In this document: positions 34,482 to 43,145 of the stretch, one piece after another | How the letters are laid out: every line of letters starts with the position of its first letter | Numbering within the stretch: position 1 is the stretch's first letter | Source of the DNA: Shinella sp. XGS7 | Lineage (GTDB): Bacteria; Pseudomonadota; Gammaproteobacteria; Burkholderiales; Burkholderiaceae_C | Assembly (NCBI RefSeq): GCF_020535565.1 | Contig: NZ_CP084758.1 | Coordinates: 1,577,501-1,641,500, forward strand | Length of the DNA stretch: 64,000 bases | Direction of reading: 5' to 3' | Program-made: the position numbers and the translations under genes | Notes under the pieces: generated by a model | Database searches by the model: none | What the model was told of the DNA's origin: nothing | What the model saw: only the letters and a program-made list of their open reading frames with translations

Positions 34482-35375
34482 ATGCCCCCGCCACCCCCTA
34501 TCGAGGCCCTCGCGCCTCCCGGGACCGAGATTCGCCGCGACGCTGTCGCGATGGCGGCGCTCGACTTGGTGGCGCCTGGGCAGAACGCATCAGCGGCGCC
34601 TCAGCCCCTGCCGCCGGAGCTCTCTGAGCAGCTGTGGCGGGGCCATCAACTCAGCCATGGCTATCAGGCCAGCGTGCCCACGGGCTTTGCCGCCCTGGAT
34701 GCCGAGCTGCCCGATGGAGGCTGGCCCTGTGCCAGTCTCACGGAAGTGTTGCAGGCCCAGCCCTCGCTGCTGGAGTGGCGCCTGGTCGGCCCGTCCCTGC
34801 ACCAGTTGGTCGGGCAGCGCGCCATTGCCCTGATCGGCCCACCCAAGCCCCCTCATCTGCCGGGACTGCGGCATCTTGGGCTCAATGAAGAGCGCCTGGT
34901 CTGGATCCGCGCCGAGGCGCCCTCGGAACGGCTCTGGGCCACCGAGCAACTGGTGCGAGCCAATGCCGCGGCCGCCGTGCTGACCTGGTTGCCCCAGGCC
35001 CGACCGGAGCAGCTGCGTCGCCTGCAGGTGCTGGCCCAGGGTTGTGAGGGCCCGGTGTTCGTGTTCAGGCCTCTGGCTGCCCGCCATGACCCGTCGCCCG
35101 CGCCGCTGCGCTTGCTGGCGACCCCCGCCGCCGATTGGACGCTGGAGGTGCAGATCCTCAAGCGCCGGGGTCCGGTTCATGAAGGCCCGCTCACCCTGTC
35201 CTCCATTCCCGGAGGACTTCAGCATGTGCTGACGGCCCGCACCCTGCGGCCCAGCCTGCTCCTGCCCACCAAGGAGACCCCACACCATGCTGTGGGTCGC
35301 CCTGCTCATCGCCACAGCGCCGCCGCCGCCCCGCGCCAGGTCGACCGCACCGTCAGCACCGTCGGCCAGCGCTGA
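34482..35375 (+). CDS. imuA: Translesion synthesis protein ImuA
   Basis: A 297-aa RecA/SulA-like protein of the DnaE2 mutasome. ATG 34482 is the first after the LexA box. Typical motifs: QLWRGHQLSHGYQASVPTGFA, LDAELPDGGWPCASLTEVLQ, and the degenerate ATPase-like GQRAIALIGPPKPPHLPGL. The C-terminal ~30 residues (HHAVGRPAHRHSAAAAPRQV) are read in overlap with imuB and are probably a tail without a conserved fold. The 89-base overlap with imuB suggests translational coupling. Confidence 0.92.
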   Translation: MPPPPPIEALAPPGTEIRRDAVAMAALDLVAPGQNASAAPQPLPPELSEQLWRGHQLSHGYQASVPTGFAALDAELPDGGWPCASLTEVLQAQPSLLEWRLVGPSLHQLVGQRAIALIGPPKPPHLPGLRHLGLNEERLVWIRAEAPSERLWATEQLVRANAAAAVLTWLPQARPEQLRRLQVLAQGCEGPVFVFRPLAARHDPSPAPLRLLATPAADWTLEVQILKRRGPVHEGPLTLSSIPGGLQHVLTARTLRPSLLLPTKETPHHAVGRPAHRHSAAAAPRQVDRTVSTVGQR

Positions 35376-36627
35376 AGCCCTGCAGGGCCTGGCCCTGTGG
35401 TGTCTGCAGTTCACGCCGCGCGTGGCTTTGATGGAAGACGTCGCCGTCGTGATGGAGGTCGAGGCCAGCCTGCGCCTGTTCAAAGGCCTGGAGGCGCTCA
35501 AGGCTCGTATCAGCGACGAGGCGCCGGACCTGGGCGTCCAAGGCGTGGCCTGGGCGCCCACGGCCATGGCGGCCCTGGTCATGGCGCGCTGCGGCGTGCT
35601 GGACCTGGGCGAGCGCCTGCTGCAGCCCGTGCTGGACGAGCTGCCTCTGACGGCCCTGAGCGCGGCCGCGGCCCATGCCGAGACCTTGTCCCGCGCCGGC
35701 ATCTACACCCTGGGCCAGCTGCGCGCCTTGCCGCGGGGCGGCATCAGCCGGCGCTTCGATGCCCAGCTGCTGACCGCGCTGGATCAGGCCTACGGTCTGC
35801 GGCCCCAACCCTTCTCGTGGGAGGTTCTGCCCGAGCAGTTTTCGGTGCGGGCAGAGCTGCCCAGCCGCGAGGAGCGGGCCTCGGCGCTCTTGGTGTTCGC
35901 CAGACCGCTGCTGATGCAGATGTGCGGCTGGCTGGCAGCCCGGCATGCAGGCACCAGCGGCTTCACGCTGCGCTGGGTGCACGACTCCATGCGGGCCAAG
36001 GATGCCGGGGACGGTGGCGAGCTGACGATCCGCTCCAGCGAGGCGCTGCGGGACCTGGAGCATTTCACGAGGCTGCTGGCGGAGCACTTAGCCAAGATCG
36101 AGCTGCTGGCACCGGTGGGTGAGCTGCAGCTGGAGGCCCTGGGCGTGGAGCGGGTCAGCGCGCAGAGCCTGTCACTGCTGCCCCAGAGCTTGAGTGGTGG
36201 CGAGTCCATGAACCTCGTGCTGGAGCGCATCGCGGCCCGCTTTGGGGCGGAGCGGGTGCTGCAGCCCTACCAGGTGGACGACCACCGGGCCGACTGGGCC
36301 ACGCATTGGGCGCCGGCGACACTGCGGCGCAGCCGCCGCCAGCCCGAGGTGCCGGAGCTGCCCGCCCCGACGTTCTTGCTGGAGCGCCCGCTCAAGCTGG
36401 CTGTGCGCGATCACCGGCCTCACTACCAGGGGGCCTTGCTCTTGCTGGTTGGGCCGGACCGGGTGGAGGGCGGCTGGTGGGACCGGCTGCCAGGTATGTC
36501 CCTGACCCGCCATGTGGTCCGCGACTACTGGGTGGCCCAGTCCCCCGCGGCCGGGGTGCTGTGGATCTACAGCACGCGCATGGACGATGGCGAGATGGCC
36601 TGGTTCCTGCACGGTGTGTTTGCCTGA
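35287..36627 (+). CDS. imuB: ImuB, Y-family polymerase-like mutasome scaffold
   Basis: A 446-aa protein starting MLWVALLIATAPPPP. ImuB connects ImuA, DnaE2 and the sliding clamp and has no polymerase activity. Seen here: LQGLALWCLQFTPRVALMED, EASLRLFKGLEALKARI, RAGIYTLGQLRALPRGGISRRF as helix-hairpin-helix, and a C-terminal GPDRVEGGWWDR with SLTRHVVRDYWVA. The N-terminal palm is short, as in other betaproteobacterial ImuB. The start codon is inside imuA. Confidence 0.9.
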   Translation: MLWVALLIATAPPPPRARSTAPSAPSASAEALQGLALWCLQFTPRVALMEDVAVVMEVEASLRLFKGLEALKARISDEAPDLGVQGVAWAPTAMAALVMARCGVLDLGERLLQPVLDELPLTALSAAAAHAETLSRAGIYTLGQLRALPRGGISRRFDAQLLTALDQAYGLRPQPFSWEVLPEQFSVRAELPSREERASALLVFARPLLMQMCGWLAARHAGTSGFTLRWVHDSMRAKDAGDGGELTIRSSEALRDLEHFTRLLAEHLAKIELLAPVGELQLEALGVERVSAQSLSLLPQSLSGGESMNLVLERIAARFGAERVLQPYQVDDHRADWATHWAPATLRRSRRQPEVPELPAPTFLLERPLKLAVRDHRPHYQGALLLLVGPDRVEGGWWDRLPGMSLTRHVVRDYWVAQSPAAGVLWIYSTRMDDGEMAWFLHGVFA

Positions 36628-36652
36628 AGCCTGAGCCCAGGATGCTGAGCCC

Positions 36653-39600
36653 ATGGCCACGATCCCCGACTACGCAGAGCTGCGCTGCACGAGCAATTTT
36701 TCATTCCTGAAGGGCGCCAGCTGGCCGCAGGAGCTGGTGGAGCGCGCCAAGGCCCTGGGCTACTCGGCCCTGGCGATCACGGACGAGTGCTCGGTAGCCG
36801 GCGTGGTGCGCGCACATGTGGAGGCCAAGGCCCAGGGCATTAAGCTGCTGCTGGGTAGTCAGTTCGCGGTGCAGTGCGAGTTCCCGTTCACGCTGGTGGC
36901 CTTGGCCTGCAGTCTCAATGGCTACGGCAACCTCTGCCAGCTGATCTCGCGCCTGCGTCGGGAGGCGGACAAGGGCGAGTACACGATGAGTCTGGAGGAC
37001 ATCGGCCCGGGCACTCTGGACGACTGCGTGCTCATCGCGTGCCCTGAACGCCATGCCAAGCCCGAAGCCTTGCAGGCGCTGGGCCAGTGGCTGCTCAGCC
37101 GTTTCATGGGCCGGGTGTGGTTCGGGCTGGACTTGCTGCGCCGCAGCGATGACGAGATCCGCCTGGCCCGGCTGCGCGCGGTGAGTGCCCTGACCGAGAT
37201 CCCGCTGGTGGCGGTTGGCGATGTGACTATGCATGTGCGCAGCCGCAAGCCCTTGATGGACGTGATGACGGCCACCCGGCTGGGCAAGCCGCTCGCCGAG
37301 TGCGGCAAGGCCTTGGACGTGAATGCCGAGCGGCACCTGCGCACCCGCGGCCGTCTGGCCCGGACCTTCCCGGAAGACCTGATAGCCCAGACCCTGCGGG
37401 TGGCCGAGCGCTGCGAGTTCAGCCTGGACGAGATCCGCTACCACTACCCGACCGAGGTGGTGCCGGCGGGCGAGACACCGACGGGCTACCTTCGGCGGCT
37501 GACTTACGAGGGAGCCGGGCGGCGCTGGCCCCAGGGCATACCCGCAGCGGTGTCGGAGCAGATCGAGCGGGAGCTGGCCCTGATCGCGGAGCTGAAGTAC
37601 GAGCACTACTTCCTGACCGTGGCCGACATCGTGGAGTTCGCTCGCAGCCGCCGCATCCTCTGCCAGGGACGGGGCTCGGCCGCGAATTCGGTGGTCTGCT
37701 ACTGCACCGGCGTGACCGAGGTGGACCCGGCGCGCATGAGCGTGCTGTTCGAGCGCTTCATCAGCAAGGAGCGCAATGAGCCGCCCGACATCGACATCGA
37801 TTTCGAGCACCAGCGGCGTGAAGAGGTGATCCAGTACCTCTACCGCAAGTACACCCGAGACCGGGCGGCGCTGACGGCGGTGGTGATCTCCTACCGGGTC
37901 AAGAGCGCGCTCAAGGATGTGGGCAAGGCCCTGGGTTTTGCGCTGCCCGAGCTGGAGCGGCTGACCGGCAACCACCAGTGGTGGGATGGGGACAGCCTGG
38001 ACGAGGAGCGGCTCACCGAGGTGGGTTTGGACCGGGATGATCTGGCGGTGCGTCAGCTCGTGGCGCTGACCCGGCAGATCCTGGGCATGCCGCGTCATCT
38101 GTCCCAGCATCCGGGTGGCTTTGTGCTGACCCATGGGCCGCTGACGCGGCTGGTGCCGGTGGAGAACGCCAGCATGCCCGAGCGCACCGTGATCCAGTGG
38201 GACAAGGACGATCTGGATGCGGTGGGCCTGCTCAAGGTCGATGTGCTGGGCCTGGGCATGCTCACCGCCATCCGCAAGGCCCTGGACCTGATCGGTCAGA
38301 CCCAGGGGTATGACTTCGAGATGCAGGACATCCCACCCGAGGATCCCGGCACCTACGACATGATCTGCCAGGCGGACACGATTGGCGTTTTTCAGATCGA
38401 GAGCCGGGCGCAGCGCTCCATGCTGCCGCGGCTGCGGCCGCGCTGCTTCTATGACCTGGTAGTGCAGGTGGCCATCGTGCGGCCCGGGCCGATCCAGGGG
38501 CAGATGGTCCATCCCTATCTGCGGCGTCGCCAGGGGCAGGAGCCGGTGAGCTATCCCAGCCAGGATCTGGAAGCGGCGCTGGGGCGTACGCTGGGCGTGC
38601 CGCTGTTTCAGGAGCAGGTGATGCAGGTGGCCATGGTGGCCGCCGGCTACAGCGGGGGCGAGGCGGATGCGCTGCGCCGCGATATGGCGGCCTGGAAGCG
38701 CAAGGGCGGCCTGCAAAAGCACTACGCCAAGATCGTCGAGGGCATGACGGCGCGGGGCTATGAGCCGGCTTTTGCGGAGGCGATCTTCAACCAGATCAAG
38801 GGCTTCTCGGAGTACGGTTTTCCGGAATCGCATGCGGCCAGCTTTGCGCTGCTGGTCTACGCCAGCTGCTGGATCAAGCACCACCACCCGCGCGAGTTTC
38901 TGGCGGCCATGATCAACTCCCAGCCCCTGGGTTTTTACAGCCCGAGCCAGCTGGTGCAGGACGCCAAGCGCCATGGCGTGGTGGTGCTGCCGCCGGATGT
39001 GATGAGCAGCCACTGGGACTGCACGCTGGAGCCCTGGGCGGGGGACCTGGCCGTGCGCTTGGGCCTGTGCCTGGTCAAGAGCCTGCGGCAGGACTCAGCC
39101 GAGGCCTTGGTTCGGGCCCGCGAGCAGGCACCGTTCGAGAGCAGCGAGGACCTGGCCCGGCGAGCTGGGCTGAATCAGCAGCAGATGACGGTACTGGCCT
39201 CGGCCGATGCCTTGATGAGCCTGAGCGGGCACCGGCGCCAGCAGGTGTGGGATGCCTCGGCGCTGCGCACGACGCCGACCCTGCTGCGTGAGGCGCCGGT
39301 GGAAGAGGACTATCTGGAGCTGCCGGCAGCAGAGGAAGGCGAGGAGGTGGTGCACGACTACGCGTCGCTGGGCCTCACGCTGCGGCGACATCCGATGGCT
39401 TTCCTGCGCGAGGCCCTGGCCAGGAAGGGAGCGATGACGGCGGCCGAGTTGCGGGCGGTTCCTGACCGCCGCGTGGTGAAGACCTGCGGCATCGTGACCA
39501 CCCGCCAGCAGCCGGAGACGGCCAAGGGCACGACCTTCATCTCGCTGGAAGATGAGACCGGCGATGTGCAGGTGATCGTCCACCGCGCCATCTGGGAGCG

Positions 39601-39751
39601 CCAGCGTCAGGTGATGCTCAATGCCAAGCTGCTGGGGGTCAAGGGTGTCTGGCAGCGGGACGGCGAGGTGATGAACCTGATCGCGGGCTTCCTGGTCGAT
39701 CTCACGCCCATGCTGGGGCGGCTCAGGACGGGGAGCCGGGACTTCCGTTGA
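36653..39751 (+). CDS. dnaE2: Error-prone DNA polymerase III alpha-type subunit DnaE2 (ImuC)
   Basis: A 1032-aa C-family polymerase that inserts opposite DNA lesions. The N-terminal PHP domain is seen in SNFSFLKGASWPQELVERAK. The palm has PPDIDIDFEHQRREEVIQY near residues 378-396 with two catalytic Asp residues, and QDIPPEDPGTYDMICQADTI, QHPGGFVLTHGPLTRLVPVE further on. An OB-fold region lies near the C-terminus (ETGDVQVIVHRAIWERQRQ). It lacks the extra C-terminal domains of replicative DnaE1, and the length fits DnaE2. It is the third gene of the SOS cassette. Confidence 0.95.
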   Translation: MATIPDYAELRCTSNFSFLKGASWPQELVERAKALGYSALAITDECSVAGVVRAHVEAKAQGIKLLLGSQFAVQCEFPFTLVALACSLNGYGNLCQLISRLRREADKGEYTMSLEDIGPGTLDDCVLIACPERHAKPEALQALGQWLLSRFMGRVWFGLDLLRRSDDEIRLARLRAVSALTEIPLVAVGDVTMHVRSRKPLMDVMTATRLGKPLAECGKALDVNAERHLRTRGRLARTFPEDLIAQTLRVAERCEFSLDEIRYHYPTEVVPAGETPTGYLRRLTYEGAGRRWPQGIPAAVSEQIERELALIAELKYEHYFLTVADIVEFARSRRILCQGRGSAANSVVCYCTGVTEVDPARMSVLFERFISKERNEPPDIDIDFEHQRREEVIQYLYRKYTRDRAALTAVVISYRVKSALKDVGKALGFALPELERLTGNHQWWDGDSLDEERLTEVGLDRDDLAVRQLVALTRQILGMPRHLSQHPGGFVLTHGPLTRLVPVENASMPERTVIQWDKDDLDAVGLLKVDVLGLGMLTAIRKALDLIGQTQGYDFEMQDIPPEDPGTYDMICQADTIGVFQIESRAQRSMLPRLRPRCFYDLVVQVAIVRPGPIQGQMVHPYLRRRQGQEPVSYPSQDLEAALGRTLGVPLFQEQVMQVAMVAAGYSGGEADALRRDMAAWKRKGGLQKHYAKIVEGMTARGYEPAFAEAIFNQIKGFSEYGFPESHAASFALLVYASCWIKHHHPREFLAAMINSQPLGFYSPSQLVQDAKRHGVVVLPPDVMSSHWDCTLEPWAGDLAVRLGLCLVKSLRQDSAEALVRAREQAPFESSEDLARRAGLNQQQMTVLASADALMSLSGHRRQQVWDASALRTTPTLLREAPVEEDYLELPAAEEGEEVVHDYASLGLTLRRHPMAFLREALARKGAMTAAELRAVPDRRVVKTCGIVTTRQQPETAKGTTFISLEDETGDVQVIVHRAIWERQRQVMLNAKLLGVKGVWQRDGEVMNLIAGFLVDLTPMLGRLRTGSRDFR

Positions 39752-39786
39752 AGGCCGACGGTACGGGGCTCGAGCTTCCCGGCGGG

Positions 39787-40533
39787 CTATTGAGTGGACT
39801 GAAGTGGGAGGCTGGGGCTCTGCCGCAAGAAGTCCTCCACTCGAAACATCGTCTGCAGCTCGGCAGTCGTGATCAGACGCACATGGGCCATCGGAATGGC
39901 CGCAACGCCGGTCGGTGTCAGCAGGACGAGGTGACTCGCACCGGAGCTCTGGATCACGCCGAGCCTTGTCTCCAACTGATTTGGGGTGATTTCAAAGCTC
40001 ACTTCGGTAGCCGCGAAGTGCAGCGTGCAATTGCCTGTGTTGATACAGGTCTTGAAGGCTCTGATCTGCGCACCCACGAGCAGCGTGGAATGAACGGCGA
40101 TCCAGAGCCCGAAGAGCGTGGCGCACCAGAGGCGAAGTACGAGAGGACGATGGGGTGAGTTTCGTGTGCCCCAGATCAAGAAGGCCGTCCCCAGCAAGGC
40201 GCCAGCCGCCATTTGAGCCAGGATTGGCCAGGCTACCTCAAAGCGTGCGTCCGAAACAGGCAGCAGGAAGGACGCCCCGACTGCCCCTTGCAGGCCATGG
40301 GCAATGGTCGACCACAACTCCTTCTGCATGAGGCCGACCGAGAGGTCCAGCGCAGTTGCCTCGCCGGCCAGGCTGGCGGTTCCCCAGAAGTACAGGATGG
40401 CTGCGGCGATAGTGACTTGGCTTGCGAGGTCGTAGAGGGCCAGAGCACGGGATCTGGGTTGAGCATCCGCCGCAGGTGCAGGCCTCGCGCTCGAAAGCGT
40501 GGGCCACGCGACCTGACGGCGCGCCTTGCTCAT
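39787..40533 (-). CDS. Hypothetical membrane protein, 248 aa
   Basis: ATG 40533 is chosen; an in-frame upstream ATG at 40575 is possible. Four hydrophobic segments are visible: ASQVTIAAAILYFWGTAS, TIAHGLQGAVGASFLLPV, WPILAQMAAGALLGTAFLIW and LVLRLWCATLFGLWIAVHST. The soluble C-terminal ~85 residues contain two cysteines (KTCINTGNCTLHF) and a segment HLVLLTPTGVAAIPMAHVRL. No family is recognised. It is convergent with dnaE2, 36 bases apart. Confidence 0.55.
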   Translation of the reverse strand: MSKARRQVAWPTLSSARPAPAADAQPRSRALALYDLASQVTIAAAILYFWGTASLAGEATALDLSVGLMQKELWSTIAHGLQGAVGASFLLPVSDARFEVAWPILAQMAAGALLGTAFLIWGTRNSPHRPLVLRLWCATLFGLWIAVHSTLLVGAQIRAFKTCINTGNCTLHFAATEVSFEITPNQLETRLGVIQSSGASHLVLLTPTGVAAIPMAHVRLITTAELQTMFRVEDFLRQSPSLPLQSTQ

Positions 40534-40766
40534 CAGGCTACGCCAGGACGATCCACGCCTTCGACTGCTCGACATGCAGCTACTCCCATCGCGCCATCAG
40601 AGGCCTGATTCTGGGAGGCGTATGCGAGATTTGTCGAGGGTGACTGCTGGTTTGGCAGGTTGGCGCTCTGGCGGTGCGACAGCGCCCCGGCAGCCACAGC
40701 CTTACCTGCAGACCGTCGGCACGGCGAGATACATCTGTTGCTGTCAGCGGGCGCGGTTCGGCTCGA

Positions 40767-41123
40767 TCAGGACTCGACCCGAAACTCTTCACGTTGGCGG
40801 CCAGCGGCCACGTACTGGGCCAGCCATCTGGCGGGTTGGCCACGGCCACTCCAGGTGTTTTCCGGGTTGGCAGGATCGCGATAGAGAACACGCGCAGTCG
40901 ATGTCGATGTACCGACGCTGCCGCGTCGCTTCGCTTCTGTGTACGGAAGCAAGGCCTTGATGCCCTCTTCGACACTGAACCCTGCGGCTTGCAGCTTCTT
41001 GGCATAGCCATCCGCCAGGGTCTTCAGCTCCTCTTCGCGCTTACCCTCAATCTCCCGCTCAAGCTTGGCTCTCAGCGCAACCAGCTCGGCATACGACATC
41101 TTCGCAACATCAACTTCGGCCAT
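40767..41123 (-). CDS. H-NS-family nucleoid protein
   Basis: A 118-aa protein. The N-terminal coiled coil (SYAELVALRAKLEREIEGKR) is followed by a linker and the DNA-binding C-terminal domain of betaproteobacterial H-NS proteins, YRDPANPENTWSGRGQPARW, in which the core GRG-Q is preserved. H-NS binds AT-rich DNA and silences foreign genes. As cargo of the transposon it may reduce expression of the element's own AT-rich genes. The ATG at 41123 gives MAEVDVAKMSYAEL. Confidence 0.92.
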   Translation of the reverse strand: MAEVDVAKMSYAELVALRAKLEREIEGKREEELKTLADGYAKKLQAAGFSVEEGIKALLPYTEAKRRGSVGTSTSTARVLYRDPANPENTWSGRGQPARWLAQYVAAGRQREEFRVES

Positions 41124-41397
41124 GTTCTTCCACATCAATCCGCCACATGACGGCATGCGATCGTAAGCCTGAACGAGGGGTGCATACGGCGGCGATCCGT
41201 TCGGCTGCTTTTATGCTGCGCACCAAGTGCCTGGTTCCGTCTTCGAGCGGCTACCTGCAGTCCCTCGCTTCAGGTCCCCCTACGGCAAGTCAAGGCTGAT
41301 AGCAATAATTCCGTCCTGGGGGAATTTCACCGTATCCGTCCGGTGAACCCGTCCGTCTGTAGCGCGCATACGGGTTGTTTACAACACAATCGAGGCA
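41124..41397 (+). other. Intergenic stretch upstream of the H-NS-like gene; no gene seen
   Basis: These bases hold no convincing reading frame. They should contain the promoter of the H-NS-like gene on the minus strand. The part near 41260-41300 is moderately AT-rich. Confidence 0.4.
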
Positions 41398-41683
41398 GGA
41401 AGACAGCCGTCATTCCGCAGTTGTGCATCGCGCCTCAGCACCGCGCCGACCTGGACGCCGTTTTGCGCAATGGCGAGACTCTGTCCGAATTCGTCGAGTA
41501 CCACGGTACGCGCCACTGTGGAGCACCGCCTTGTCCAGAGCGCGTTCGCCGCGCGTGCTGATGTGGCTTGGGCGCGCTTCCAGCGCACCGGCGCCGGCTG
41601 AAGATGTCATTGCCGACATGCGGGCGCGCCTGGAGGCCAGGCGCAAGGATCTTCAAAGTAGGCCCCCTCCGGCCGGCGCATGA
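41398..41683 (+). pseudogene. Broken YlcI/YnfO-type antitoxin-like gene
   Basis: Reading KTAVIPQLCIAPQHRADLDA then VLRNGETLSEFVE, the frame must shift after 'GAGTACC' (about 41503) to continue TVRATVEHRLVQSAFAARAD and VAWARFQRTGAG. It must shift again near 41600 to reach EDVIADMRARLEARRKDLQ. This is the pattern of small ribbon-helix-helix antitoxin-like proteins with the C-terminal DMRARLEARRK helix. Two frameshifts and a missing ATG (AGG in its place) make it a pseudogene. The downstream ATGACCGATCGCTGGGCCGC may be the ruined start of its partner toxin gene. Confidence 0.6.
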
Positions 41684-41792
41684 CCGATCGCTGGGCCGCG
41701 TGAACTGGTTGGCGCAGCTCGCGTTTTCATGACCTCATATTGAACGCGTGAGCCCGGTGTCAACTAGGATGAGGAGTCCACAGGGAGAAGAC

Positions 41793-42152
41793 ATGGCTAT
41801 CGACAACGAAAAGGACTTGGCCAAAGCCCTCAACGAGGGTCAGGACTCCATCGAGATTGAAGGGGACCTGGCCAACAAGGTGATCCGCATCAAGGCAACG
41901 GGTAATGTCGCCTGGGCGATTGCGATTGGCGCCATTGGCTTGGCATTCGCTGTAACCGTGGGAACCGGCGGTGCGGCCGCTCCTGCCGCTGGTGTGGTCG
42001 GTGCCGCGGCGACAGGTGTGCTTGGCGTGTCTGCGACTGCTGCAGCGGTCGCCATCGCGGTAGCCGCGGGCGGCGTTGGCGTCCTCAACACCCTACGTTC
42101 GTACGAGATTACGAACTCGGAAGAAGGCCGCGTGACGCTAAAGCGCACTTGA
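41793..42152 (+). CDS. Small Ala/Gly-rich membrane-active protein, 119 aa
   Basis: ATG 41793 follows GGGAGAAG. A polar N-terminus (MAIDNEKDLAKALNEGQDSI, EIEGDLANKVIRIKATG) leads into a long small-residue hydrophobic region, VAWAIAIGAIGLAFAVTVG and GVVGAAATGVLGVSATAAAV, then a short polar tail. The 'glycine-zipper' look is that of membrane-inserting toxins, holin-like proteins or colicin-type hairpins. No family is recognised. The neighbours are remnants, so it is isolated and its function is open. Confidence 0.6.
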   Translation: MAIDNEKDLAKALNEGQDSIEIEGDLANKVIRIKATGNVAWAIAIGAIGLAFAVTVGTGGAAAPAAGVVGAAATGVLGVSATAAAVAIAVAAGGVGVLNTLRSYEITNSEEGRVTLKRT

Positions 42153-42631
42153 CCGAAGCCTCGTAGCCGCGCACGTCGTTGCAGGCTCAGGTCGCGGGCG
42201 AACTTGGGTGACGATGCTGCTCAGCGAGTTCTTCATGCCAGGCTTGTCTGAGTCTAAGCGGGCAGAGTTCAAGGAACGGCTGCGCTAGCCAGCCTACGCT
42301 TTCTAATCCGACTGCTCCACTCGCATGGAGCGAACCGTGTCGCCGATCCTGGAAGACATCCTGCGCCGATTGATGCCGCACTTCCTCAAGGGGGCCTGCC
42401 TATGTCCCCGAGGTTGTGAACCCATTGATGGAGGAGTTCACGCACTTCATGGAGGAGATGAACTATCGAGGGATTGATATGCGCCGTATCCCGAAGCACT
42501 GATTTGCGATGGTGAATGACTCTTTGTTCGGTCTCGCGTCCTAGCGTGGCACAGGGGCATGCAATCTGAACGACCGCTCAGTTCCGGTCATCGTGCGTTC
42601 GCCCGCCGGCATCCAGAGTCGGAAAACGCTT
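42153..42631. other. About 480 bases of apparently decayed sequence
   Basis: No gene is recognised. The longest plausible fragment is a 24-codon frame starting at 42427, MEEFTHFMEEMNYRGIDMRR, which may be the C-terminus of a lost gene. Base composition is mixed and there is no ribosome site for any longer frame. Confidence 0.4.
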
Positions 42632-42680
42632 GAGGCCGTGTGAGAACGCTGCGGCAGCTTCATTGGTCGTCAATTGCAGC
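42632..42680 (-). repeat. 49-bp repeat, minus copy (other copy at 32170-32218)
   Basis: The reverse complement is identical to 32170-32218 except for one base. It lies next to the IS1182-like transposase remnant and is probably part of that IS end. Confidence 0.85.
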
Positions 42681-42796
42681 GCTGCCTGTCCAGTTTGGCG
42701 CTCGCAATCGCGGTTAGCGAATTCCTGGGGGGTCCGGAGAGCAAGGCGGCCCTTTGCAGGCTCGTATGCGACGCGCAGCGGCAATAGAGAAGGGCC

Positions 42797-42910
42797 TCAG
42801 GCCCCCAGCAGTCTCATTGCCCTTTTGGCTTTTGCAAAGCCGAGGATGCTCAGCACGCGCTTGAAGTTGTAGGCCAGTACGCTCAAGCTCATCTCGGTGC
42901 CGACCACAGG
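42797..42910 (-). pseudogene. IS1182-like transposase, C-terminal remnant
   Basis: The last 33 residues TEMSLSVLAYNFKRVLSILG and GFAKAKRAMRLLGA match the C-terminal helix of IS1182-family transposases. Upstream, the frame runs into unrelated sequence, so the rest of the gene is missing. The 49-bp repeat follows about 120 bases downstream on the minus strand. Confidence 0.65.
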
Positions 42911-42953
42911 AGTGCAACATTGGCGCCATGGCCATCGACAGCCCGGGGTTCGA

Positions 42954-43145
42954 TTAGGGCTCATCGGGGGGGGGCACAAGCTGATCCTCCGTGACCGTGA
43001 CGACATCGATCGTCTCGCCAGCGGGAGTCATGAACTCAACTTCATAAGCCTCCCCCTGGCCGTGCACATAGACCACGACCCCGCGGGCGCCGACCGGCAG
43101 TTCGTCGGAAGGCAGCGGCACCTTCAGCACGACGTCGCTATACAT
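42954..43145 (-). CDS. DUF4926-like small protein
   Basis: A 63-aa protein MYSDVVLKVPLPSDELPVGA with the beta-barrel-like pattern RGVVVYVHGQGEAYEVEFM and a C-terminal VVTVTEDQLVPPPDEP. The pattern fits DUF4926, a small SH3-like family of unknown role that often accompanies toxin-antitoxin-like or DUF6883 genes. The ATG at 43145 overlaps the upstream gene stop by 8 bases, so the two are coupled. Confidence 0.7.
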   Translation of the reverse strand: MYSDVVLKVPLPSDELPVGARGVVVYVHGQGEAYEVEFMTPAGETIDVVTVTEDQLVPPPDEP

